From: an uncultured Candidatus Pelagibacter sp.
GTDB lineage: Bacteria > Pseudomonadota > Alphaproteobacteria > Pelagibacterales > Pelagibacteraceae
NCBI GenBank assembly: GCA_905618805.1
Contig: CAJQSZ010000027.1
Coordinates: 1-48,806, forward strand
Length of the DNA stretch: 48,806 nucleotides
Direction of reading: 5' to 3'
The notes under the pieces were generated by a model that was not told where the DNA came from, did no database searches, and worked only from the letters and a program-made list of their open reading frames with translations. Of the stretch, positions 42,282 to 48,806 are shown piece by piece. The position numbers and the translations under genes were made by a program. The first letter of the stretch is position 1. Every line of letters begins with the position of its first letter.

Positions 42282-42752
42282 ATGTCATACGCAATCATAC
42301 AAACGGGTGGAAAGCAGTATAAAGTAAAAGCTGGAGAAATTCTCAAAATTGAAAGATTAGAGAATTCTGAACTTGAAACTAAGATAGAATTTAAAGAAAT
42401 CCTTGCGTATGGAGATAATAAAGTAATCGAAGTTGGATCACCAACGGTTGAAGGTGCAAAAGTTGAAGCTGACCTTGTTGAAAATGGAAAAAATAGAACA
42501 ATATTAATCTTTAAAAAAAGAAGAAGACAAAATTCAAGAAGAAAAAATGGTCATAGACAACAATATTCATTAATAAGAATTAGCAAAATTTTTTCAAAAG
42601 ATGGAAAAGTTTTATCTGAAGCAGAAAAAATGGTTAAACCAACAAAAAAAACTGAAAAAGTAAAAGTTGTAACAGATACTAAAAAAATAAATAAAAAAGT
42701 AGAAACTAAAATGTCCACTAAAAAAGTAGAGGCTAAAACAGCAAGTAAATAA
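42282..42752 (+). CDS. rplU: 50S ribosomal protein L21
   Basis: This 156-residue large-subunit protein has a canonical core (residues 1-103): MSYAIIQTGGKQYKVKAGE, then TILIFKKRRRQNSRRKNGHR, which binds 23S rRNA, and QQYSLIRISKI. The remaining 50 or so residues are a low-complexity tail of Lys, Thr and Val repeats (KKTEKVKVV, KKVETKMSTKKVEAKT), absent from E. coli L21 (103 residues). It heads the rplU-rpmA-obgE order common in bacteria. Confidence 0.95.
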   Translation: MSYAIIQTGGKQYKVKAGEILKIERLENSELETKIEFKEILAYGDNKVIEVGSPTVEGAKVEADLVENGKNRTILIFKKRRRQNSRRKNGHRQQYSLIRISKIFSKDGKVLSEAEKMVKPTKKTEKVKVVTDTKKINKKVETKMSTKKVEAKTASK

Positions 42753-42764
42753 ATTAGATAAATT

Positions 42765-43019
42765 ATGGCTACAAAAAAAGCAGGTGGATCATCGAGAAAT
42801 GGAAGAGATAGTGCTGGTCGTAGACTTGGTGTTAAAAAGTACGGTGGTGAAGTAGTAATTCCTGGAAACATAATTGTTAGACAAAGAGGAACAAAAATTT
42901 TTCCTGGTGAAAATGTAGGAATGGGTAAAGATCATTCAATTTTTTCTGTTGTTGAGGGAAAAGTAGTTTTTAAAAAAGGCAGATTAGACAGAACATTCGT
43001 TTCAGTAAAACCCAATTAG
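42765..43019 (+). CDS. rpmA: 50S ribosomal protein L27
   Basis: This is an 84-residue L27 of normal length. It begins [16 protein letters not shown], where the flexible N-terminus reaches toward the peptidyl transferase centre. [30 protein letters not shown] and [10 protein letters not shown] are conserved. There is no extra N-terminal extension needing cleavage, as seen in Firmicutes. It is 12 bp after rplU and 29 bp before obgE. Confidence 0.97.
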   Translation: MATKKAGGSSRNGRDSAGRRLGVKKYGGEVVIPGNIIVRQRGTKIFPGENVGMGKDHSIFSVVEGKVVFKKGRLDRTFVSVKPN

Positions 43020-43048
43020 TAGTACAACTAAAAGTCAACGGTTGTATT

Positions 43049-44032
43049 ATGAAATTTCTAGATCAGGTTAAAATTTACGTAAAGGCTGGAAACGGTGGGC
43101 ATGGGTCTCCTAGTTTTCGTAGAGAAAAATTTATCGAGTATGGTGGACCCGATGGTGGTGATGGTGGTAAAGGTGGTACTATATTTTTAAGATCTGAAAG
43201 AAATTTAAATACTCTTATTGATTATAGATTTCAGCAACATCACAAAGCTGGAAGAGGTGTCAATGGTTCTGGACAAAATCGAACAGGTCATGGAGGAGAT
43301 GATTTATTTTTAAAAGTTCCAATAGGCACACAAGTTTTTGAAGAAGATAACAAAACTTTAATTTATGATTTTAAAGAAGAAGGTGAAGAATTTATTGTAG
43401 CAATTGGAGGTAGAGGTGGCCTTGGTAATACTAGATTTAAAAGTTCTACAAACAGAGCTCCAAAAAAGTTTACAAAAGGCTCGTTAGGTGAAGAGTATGT
43501 AATTTGGCTTCAGTTAAAAACTATTGCAGATGTTGGTATTGTGGGATTACCTAATGCGGGTAAATCAAGTTTATTAGCAGCTATTACAAATGCCACACCC
43601 AAGATAGCAAATTATAAATTTACAACTTTAAACCCAAACCTTGGTGTTGCAACTTATGATGATAAAGAAATAACTTTAGCTGATATTCCTGGGTTAGTTG
43701 AAGGTGCGCATGAAGGAATTGGACTCGGAATTCAATTTTTGAAACATATAGAGAGATGCAAAACTTTAATGCATCTAATAGATATTACAGATGACAATAT
43801 TGAGAGTGCATATCAACAAGTCAAAAAGGAACTAGGAAGCTACAGTAAGAAAATACTTGATAAAAAAGAAATAATTGTATTAAATAAAACTGATTTATTG
43901 GATGAAGATGAGATAAAAAAAATTGTAAAAAACTTTTCCAAAGATAAGGACTCTGAAGTGATAACCCTCTCTACATTAGAAAAAGATTCTATATCAAATG
44001 TCAAAGCTAAATTACTCGCATATGTATCTTGA
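43049..44032 (+). CDS. obgE: Obg-family GTPase (ribosome assembly)
   Basis: This 327-residue GTPase has the Gly-rich Obg fold at residues 1-158 (KAGNGGHGSPSFRREKF; GPDGGDGGKGG). The G domain follows: G1 GLPNAGKSSLL near 168, G3 DIPGLVEG near 213, G4 NKTD near 283, and a serine-based G5 (TLSTLEKDS). The variable C-terminal OCT domain is absent, as in other alphaproteobacterial and short forms. It acts in 50S assembly and stress control. It overlaps proB by 11 bp. Confidence 0.96.
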   Translation: MKFLDQVKIYVKAGNGGHGSPSFRREKFIEYGGPDGGDGGKGGTIFLRSERNLNTLIDYRFQQHHKAGRGVNGSGQNRTGHGGDDLFLKVPIGTQVFEEDNKTLIYDFKEEGEEFIVAIGGRGGLGNTRFKSSTNRAPKKFTKGSLGEEYVIWLQLKTIADVGIVGLPNAGKSSLLAAITNATPKIANYKFTTLNPNLGVATYDDKEITLADIPGLVEGAHEGIGLGIQFLKHIERCKTLMHLIDITDDNIESAYQQVKKELGSYSKKILDKKEIIVLNKTDLLDEDEIKKIVKNFSKDKDSEVITLSTLEKDSISNVKAKLLAYVS

Positions 44033-45128
44033 AGATTCTAAAATAATTGTAATTAAAATAGGCTCATCTTTACTAATAGATGATAATAGAAGAATTAGAA
44101 AAAGATGGCTCTCTGAATTTGCTAAAGATATTGGAGAACTCATAGAAAAAAGTAAAAAGATAATTATTGTAAGTTCTGGTGCAATAGCAATGGGTTGTAA
44201 AAAACTAAATCTAAGTAAAAAAAACCTTAAAATTGATAAAAGTCAGGCTGTTGCTTCGATTGGACAAATTGAGCTTATGAATTTATTCTTAGAAACATTT
44301 ATTAAAGAAAAAATTAATATATCTCAAATTTTACTTACATTAGAAGATACTGAACAAAGACGACGAGCTTTAAATGCAAAGAGAACTTTTGATAATTTAT
44401 TTCAATTAGGTTTTGTTCCAATTATTAATGAAAATGACACCATAGCCACTACAGAAATTAAATATGGTGATAATGATAGATTGGCTTCTAGAGTTGCACA
44501 AATATCTGGTGCTGACACATTAATATTACTTTCTGATGTGGCTGGCCTTTATACACAAAATCCAAAAGTTTTTAAAAATGCCAAACTTCTAAAAGAAATT
44601 AAAAATATTGATAAAGATATAGAAAAAATAGCAACCCAAAGTGTCAGTGAACATGGTACTGGTGGAATGAAAACCAAAATTGAAGCTGCAAAGATTTGTC
44701 AATTATCTGGGTGCCGGATGGTAATAGCAAATGGCTTATTAATGAGACCTATAAAAAAAATAATTGATGAAAACTACTGTACCTGGTTTTTACCAAAAAT
44801 ATCAAAATTAGATGCTAGAAAAAAATGGATCATTAGTTCCGTTTCACCTAAGGGAGAAATAGTTATTGATGATGGTGCTAGACAAGCACTTTCTAATGGT
44901 AAAAGCTTATTGGCAGCTGGTATCAAAAAAGTATCTGGCAAATTTAAAAAAGGCGATCACATAAAAGTTTTAAATAAGAAAAACTCTGAATGTGCTAGAG
45001 GTTTGAGCTCATTCTCATCTGATGAAATAATAAAAATCATGGGACACCATTCAAAAGAAATAGAAAAATTATTAGGGTACGTCACAAAGTCTGAGGTTAT
45101 ACACAAAGATGATATGGTAGAAGTATAA
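44022..45128 (+). CDS. proB: Glutamate 5-kinase
   Basis: This 368-residue first enzyme of proline synthesis has an amino acid kinase domain: IIVIKIGSSLLIDDNRR at the start, IIVSSGAIAMGCKKL, INENDTIATTEIKYGDNDRLA and GTGGMKTKIEAAKI. A C-terminal PUA domain spans about residues 275-365 (VIDDGARQALSNGKSLLAAG). The frame is open back to 43998, but ATG 44022 fits the family start and gives an 11-bp overlap with obgE. It is followed one base later by proA. Confidence 0.95.
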   Translation: MYLEDSKIIVIKIGSSLLIDDNRRIRKRWLSEFAKDIGELIEKSKKIIIVSSGAIAMGCKKLNLSKKNLKIDKSQAVASIGQIELMNLFLETFIKEKINISQILLTLEDTEQRRRALNAKRTFDNLFQLGFVPIINENDTIATTEIKYGDNDRLASRVAQISGADTLILLSDVAGLYTQNPKVFKNAKLLKEIKNIDKDIEKIATQSVSEHGTGGMKTKIEAAKICQLSGCRMVIANGLLMRPIKKIIDENYCTWFLPKISKLDARKKWIISSVSPKGEIVIDDGARQALSNGKSLLAAGIKKVSGKFKKGDHIKVLNKKNSECARGLSSFSSDEIIKIMGHHSKEIEKLLGYVTKSEVIHKDDMVEV

Positions 45129-45129
45129 T

Positions 45130-46380
45130 ATGAGTCAATATATGAATTTAATTGGACTAAGAGCAAAAAAGGCTTTTCTTGAAAGAGTTAATATTAAAAC
45201 TAAAGATAAAGTTTTAAATGAATACGCCTCATTATTAGATAAAGAAAAAAAATCTATACTCATAGCAAATGCTAAAGACACATTATTTGCATCAAAAAAA
45301 AAGTTAAAGAACAATTTAGTTGAGCGACTTAGTATTGATGAAAAAAAACTATCATATATAAAAAATTCTATTAAAAAAATTGCTAAATTAAAAGATCCAG
45401 TTGATAATAATCTTGAAAAATGGAGTAGACCCAACGGACTAAAAATTAGCAGAGTATCAATACCCATTGGGGTTATTGGAGTTATATATGAAAGTAGACC
45501 TAATGTGACATCAGATGTTGCTGCACTGTGTTTTAAATCTGGAAACTCTGTAATTTTAAAAGGTGGCTCAGAAGCCACTAATACAAATAAAACCTTAGTA
45601 AAATTATTTCGTAGGGCTCTTAAAAAGAATAATGTAAATGAAAACTTTATTCAGTTTGTAGATTCTAAAAACAGAAAAATGGTAGATTTTATGCTTTCAA
45701 AAATGAAAGATTATATTGACGTAATCATACCACGTGGTGGAAAAAGTTTAGTAAAGAGAGTTCAAGATATATCTAATGTTCCAATTATTGGACATCTAGA
45801 GGGACTTTGCCATACCTATGTTGATAAAGATGCCAATTTAAAAATGGCAAAAAATATTATTTATAATGCAAAATTAAGAAATACTAGTATTTGTGGAGCT
45901 ACAGAAACAATTTTACTTCATAAAAATATTGTTAAAAAATTTTGTAATCCTCTTCTAAAAAAACTTGAAGAGAATGATTGTAAAATTTATGGAGACACTA
46001 ATATAAAAAAATATTATAAAGGAAAAATTTACCCTGCAAAACAAAAAGATTGGTCAACAGAATACTTGTCTGCCACTGTATCAGTAAAGACTGTTAAGAA
46101 TTCTGAAGAAGCAATTAATCATATTAACATGTATGGAACTATGCATACGGATTCTATAATTACAAAAAATAAAAAAACAGCAAAAAAGTTTTTAAAAAAC
46201 GTAAAAAGCTCTATAGCGATGCATAATACATCAACACAATTTTCTGATGGTGGTGAGTTTGGTTTTGGTGGAGAGGTTGGTATTTCAACAAACATACTTC
46301 CACCCCGGGGACCTGTTGGTTTAGCACAACTAGTGTCTTATAAATATGAAGTTGTTAGTAATGGCAAAACTCGAAAATAA
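45130..46380 (+). CDS. proA: Gamma-glutamyl phosphate reductase
   Basis: This 416-residue NADPH-dependent reductase of the aldehyde dehydrogenase superfamily is the second step of proline synthesis. Catalytic Cys255 lies in RNTSICGATETILLH. IPIGVIGVIYESRPNVTSDV is near residue 111, and VILKGGSEATNTNK and the C-terminal GEVGISTNILPPRGPVGL are diagnostic. The length is usual. It lies between proB (1-bp gap) and nadD (about 20-bp overlap). Confidence 0.96.
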   Translation: MSQYMNLIGLRAKKAFLERVNIKTKDKVLNEYASLLDKEKKSILIANAKDTLFASKKKLKNNLVERLSIDEKKLSYIKNSIKKIAKLKDPVDNNLEKWSRPNGLKISRVSIPIGVIGVIYESRPNVTSDVAALCFKSGNSVILKGGSEATNTNKTLVKLFRRALKKNNVNENFIQFVDSKNRKMVDFMLSKMKDYIDVIIPRGGKSLVKRVQDISNVPIIGHLEGLCHTYVDKDANLKMAKNIIYNAKLRNTSICGATETILLHKNIVKKFCNPLLKKLEENDCKIYGDTNIKKYYKGKIYPAKQKDWSTEYLSATVSVKTVKNSEEAINHINMYGTMHTDSIITKNKKTAKKFLKNVKSSIAMHNTSTQFSDGGEFGFGGEVGISTNILPPRGPVGLAQLVSYKYEVVSNGKTRK

Positions 46381-46900
46381 ATTGAATTCTAATAAAATAA
46401 AAATTGGTATTTTAGGAGGTACATTTGATCCTGCACACAAGGGACATTTAGAAATATCTAAACAAGCAAAAAAAATATTTGAGTTAAGAAATATTGTTTG
46501 GGCAATTACAAAAAAAAACCCTTTTAAAGAAGAAAGCAAGTCGAACTTAAGAATTAGAACTCAATTTGCAAAAAAGCTAATAGGTAAAAATGACTATATT
46601 AAAGTAAAGTTTTATGAAGAAAAAATTAAATCCAACAGAACTATTGATTTAATTAAACATATAAATAAAGATAAAAAATTTGAGATATATTTCATTATAG
46701 GGGCTGATAACCTTATAAATTTTCATAAATGGCACAAATGGAAAACTATTATTAAAATATGCAACATTCTAGTGTTTGACCGAACGGGCTACAAGGCTAA
46801 ATCTTTAAAGTCAGTTACTTTTAGTGATTCAAATAAAAAATTAACCTTCGTTAATTTCAAAAAAGTTAATATTTCATCTTCTCAATTAAGAAAATTTTGA
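46361..46900 (+). CDS. nadD: Nicotinate-nucleotide adenylyltransferase, short C-terminus
   Basis: This 179-residue nucleotidyltransferase makes deamido-NAD from nicotinate mononucleotide and ATP. The ATP-binding GILGGTFDPAHKGHLEIS is near residues 18-35. IGADNLINFHKWHKW is the NadD substrate motif. The closing ISST-x-x-R motif appears as ISSSQLRKF, and the protein stops there. The helix and P-x-x-V-x-x-Y-I segment that end typical NadD proteins are missing. Stops follow in all nearby frames, so this is not a simple frameshift. ATG 46361 (MAKLENK) is preferred over 46346; both lie inside proA. Confidence 0.88.
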   Translation: MAKLENKLNSNKIKIGILGGTFDPAHKGHLEISKQAKKIFELRNIVWAITKKNPFKEESKSNLRIRTQFAKKLIGKNDYIKVKFYEEKIKSNRTIDLIKHINKDKKFEIYFIIGADNLINFHKWHKWKTIIKICNILVFDRTGYKAKSLKSVTFSDSNKKLTFVNFKKVNISSSQLRKF

Positions 46901-46917
46901 TAAGGTTAAAATAACTA

Positions 46918-47268
46918 ATGGATAAAAATAAAGACCTTAAAAAAATTATATTAGATGACCTTGATTCAAATAAAGCTTTAGACATAATTTCGATTAATCT
47001 TAAGAATAAAAGTTCGATGGCAGACTACATGATTATAGCAAGTGGGACTTCTTCGAGACATATTCAGGCCTTATCGGAACAAGTATTAGAAAAGTTAAGA
47101 TCTAATGGTGTTAAAAATTCAAAGATTGAAGGAAAAGAAAGTACAGATTGGAAATTAGTAGATGGCATAGATCTAATAATCCATATTTTTCACCCTGATA
47201 AAAGAAAATTTTATGAACTTGAAAAAATTTGGTCTGAGATAATTCCCAAAGAAAAGCTGATGATTTGA
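46918..47268 (+). CDS. rsfS: Ribosomal silencing factor RsfS
   Basis: This 116-residue protein of the RsfS/Iojap family binds L14 on free 50S subunits and blocks joining with 30S during starvation. The pattern ADYMIIASGTSSRHIQALSE near residue 35, KIEGKESTDWKLVDGIDLII near 78 and HIFHPDKRKFYELEKIW near 98 is diagnostic. Length and position after nadD are standard. In most Alphaproteobacteria rlmH follows; here ctpA begins one base after the stop. Confidence 0.94.
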   Translation: MDKNKDLKKIILDDLDSNKALDIISINLKNKSSMADYMIIASGTSSRHIQALSEQVLEKLRSNGVKNSKIEGKESTDWKLVDGIDLIIHIFHPDKRKFYELEKIWSEIIPKEKLMI

Positions 47269-47269
47269 T

Positions 47270-48403
47270 ATGATAAAAAAATTATTTTTTTTTTTAATCT
47301 TCCCATTGCTTTTATTTGGAAAAAGTTTTTCTGAAGATATTAATATTTATAAAAAAATTGATTTGTTTGGAGAGGTCCTTGAAAAAATTAATAAAGAATA
47401 TGTTGATGAAGTAGATCAATCTAAAAGTATGGACTCTGCCATAAATGGTTTGCTACAATCTCTTGACCCTTACTCAGCTTATATGTCACCTGAAAGCTTT
47501 GATAGTATGCAAACTGAAACAAGTGGGAAGTTTGGAGGCCTTGGTATTGAAGTTGGTATGGAGGCTGGTGTTGTAAAGATAATTTCACCAATTGATGATA
47601 CTCCAGCATCAAGAGCAGGTTTAAAAGCTGGGGACTACATTGTTAAAATTAACGATGTGCAGGTTCAAGGAAAATCACTAATGGATGCTGTTGATTTAAT
47701 GAGAGGACTTGTTGGTTCCAGTATCGAAATAACAGTCAGAAGAAGAGGAGAAAAAAAAGCTCTAATTTTTAATATAAGAAGAGAAATTATTGAAGTTCAG
47801 TCAGTAAAGTTTGAATTGTTAGATAATAATGTTGGCTACATTAAACTAACCTCTTTTAATGAAAATAGTAGTCAGCAAGTAAAAAAAAGAATTGAAAAGT
47901 TTAATGAAAATAAAAATTTGAAAGGATTTGTTTTGGATTTAAGAAATAATCCTGGTGGCTTATTATCTCAAGCCATTAAAATTTCAGATTTTTTTCTCGA
48001 AAATGGTGAAATTGTATCAACTAAAAGCAGACAGGTTTCAGAAAATAGAAAATGGTTTGCTAAAAAGGGTGATTTAACTAATGGAAAAATATTAATTGTA
48101 TTAATTAACTACGGTTCTGCTTCGGCATCTGAGATAGTTGCTGGTGCACTAAAAGATCATAAAAGAGCAATTATACTAGGAGAAAATAGTTATGGAAAAG
48201 GTTCTGTTCAATCGATCATTCCACTTAAAAATAGAGGTGCTATTAGATTAACAATTGCAAGATATTATCTCCCTTCAGGTAAATCGATATCTAAAGTTGG
48301 TGTCACACCAGACATAGAGATTTCTGAAGATTCTGATGAATTTAAGATTAATACTAAGAGCGATAACCAATTAAATTTTGCATTAAAATTACTCAACGGA
48401 TAA
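47270..48403 (+). CDS. ctpA: C-terminal processing peptidase (S41 family)
   Basis: This 377-residue periplasmic serine peptidase has an N-terminal signal sequence (about residues 1-22, ending near FGKSFSEDIN). A PDZ domain follows (about 85-170; GGLGIEVGMEAGVVKII, SRAGLKAGDYIVKIN). The S41 catalytic core has LDLRNNPGGLLSQAI, the catalytic Ser in NYGSASASEIVAG and the Lys in NSYGKGSVQSI. It trims proteins at their C-termini, often envelope and peptidoglycan-hydrolase regulators. It is coupled closely to rsfS upstream and rppH downstream. Confidence 0.95.
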   Translation: MIKKLFFFLIFPLLLFGKSFSEDINIYKKIDLFGEVLEKINKEYVDEVDQSKSMDSAINGLLQSLDPYSAYMSPESFDSMQTETSGKFGGLGIEVGMEAGVVKIISPIDDTPASRAGLKAGDYIVKINDVQVQGKSLMDAVDLMRGLVGSSIEITVRRRGEKKALIFNIRREIIEVQSVKFELLDNNVGYIKLTSFNENSSQQVKKRIEKFNENKNLKGFVLDLRNNPGGLLSQAIKISDFFLENGEIVSTKSRQVSENRKWFAKKGDLTNGKILIVLINYGSASASEIVAGALKDHKRAIILGENSYGKGSVQSIIPLKNRGAIRLTIARYYLPSGKSISKVGVTPDIEISEDSDEFKINTKSDNQLNFALKLLNG

Positions 48404-48806
48404 ATGACTAACAGCAATATAGATTTACCTCTTAGAAGTGGTGTTGGGATTGCTGTATTAAATAAAGATAATAAAATTTTTGTTGCAAAAAGAATAGATA
48501 ATCAAAAAAATTTTTGGCAGATGCCTCAGGGAGGAGTTGATAAAGGTGAAGACTACTTAACAGCTGCCTATAGGGAGTTAGAGGAAGAGACAAGTATTAA
48601 AGAAGTTAAGCTAATCAAAGAACTCGATGGGCTAATTGCTTACGATTTACCAAAAAACTTACTGGGTATTGTCTGGAAAGGCAAATACAGAGGTCAAGAA
48701 CAAAAATGGTTTGTAATGAGATTTTTAGGCATAGATAGTGATATTAATATTAAAACTAAAAATCCTGAGTTTTGTGAATGGAAGTGGATTGAAATTGAGA
48801 ATTTAA
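48404..48806 (+). CDS. rppH: RNA pyrophosphohydrolase RppH (partial, cut by window end)
   Basis: ATG 48404 follows the ctpA stop directly and the frame stays open to the last base, giving 134 codons. The product starts MTNSNIDLPLRSGVGIAVLN. It has FWQMPQGGVDKGED and the Nudix box from GGVDKGED through YRELEEETSI, then KWFVMRFLG. RppH proteins (about 155-175 residues) remove pyrophosphate from 5'-triphosphate RNA ends and start mRNA decay; some relatives hydrolyse dinucleoside polyphosphates. The order ctpA-rppH is usual in Alphaproteobacteria. The C-terminus lies outside the window. Confidence 0.93.
   Translation, partial: MTNSNIDLPLRSGVGIAVLNKDNKIFVAKRIDNQKNFWQMPQGGVDKGEDYLTAAYRELEEETSIKEVKLIKELDGLIAYDLPKNLLGIVWKGKYRGQEQKWFVMRFLGIDSDINIKTKNPEFCEWKWIEIENL

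Noticed and set aside
43130-43190. Tandem GGTGGT-like repeats
   Set aside because: They encode the conserved Gly-rich Obg fold of obgE and are ordinary for that family.

Overview
The window looks like a piece of a very AT-rich, extremely compact alphaproteobacterial genome, most probably SAR11 (Pelagibacterales). This rests on sequence features only. These are strong A/T bias with frequent Lys, Asn and Ile; almost no intergenic space; TTG and GTG starts; alphaproteobacterial regulators (a ChvG/ChvI-like two-component pair and a RegA/PrrA/ActR-like regulator); a class I lysyl-tRNA synthetase; a SAM-II riboswitch in front of metX-metW; and the order rplU-rpmA-obgE-proB-proA-nadD-rsfS-ctpA-rppH. 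I see 52 protein genes, the last cut by the window edge. I see no rRNA, tRNA, CRISPR array, insertion sequence or phage gene. The longest gene-free stretch is 180 bp (39599-39778), so no gap reaches 300 bases.

Layout. 1-4.8 kb: DapA-family lyase, GT9 glycosyltransferase, J-domain membrane protein, oligopeptidase B, small lipoprotein. 4.8-6.8 kb: an AzgA-type purine permease with a structured leader, facing a purine phosphoribosyltransferase across a hairpin terminator, which together form a salvage pair. 6.8-10.8 kb: GT17 glycosyltransferase, DUF1330 protein, AlkA-like glycosylase, DMT transporter, MsrA, sulfurtransferase. 10.8-14.8 kb: RND adaptor and pump. 14.8-18.7 kb: transglycosylase-like lipoprotein, VanZ-like protein, gpmA, and tsaE-amgK-murU. 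18.7-25 kb: ahcY, chvG, chvI, polA. 25-27.2 kb: ABC ATPase, bioY, regA. 27.3-30.4 kb: a three-gene polyamine operon (type III PLP decarboxylase, deoxyhypusine-synthase-like enzyme, ureohydrolase). 30.4-34 kb: queuosine-precursor transporter, rpmB, pyrD, lysK. 34-37.6 kb: trkH, ampG, and a cytoplasmic-looking NlpC/P60 peptidase. 37.6-42.2 kb: tyrA and hisC, divergent from the SAM-II riboswitch, metX, metW and gloB. 42.2 kb to the end: the ribosomal protein, GTPase, proline and NAD block.

Themes. Several genes fit peptidoglycan turnover and recycling: the transglycosylase-like lipoprotein, AmpG, the C40 peptidase overlapping AmpG, and AmgK-MurU. The methionine and SAM cycle appears twice (SAM-II-metX-metW and ahcY). 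Regulation seems to rely on short leaders. Besides SAM-II, there are candidate structured leaders before the purine permease and the polyamine operon. Several predicted promoters sit so close to start codons that the mRNAs would be leaderless or nearly so. Seven of nine convergent gene pairs overlap at their 3' ends. No clearly new multi-gene defence or mobile system is present. The best candidates for something undescribed are the purine-permease leader and the regulation and chemistry of the polyamine operon.
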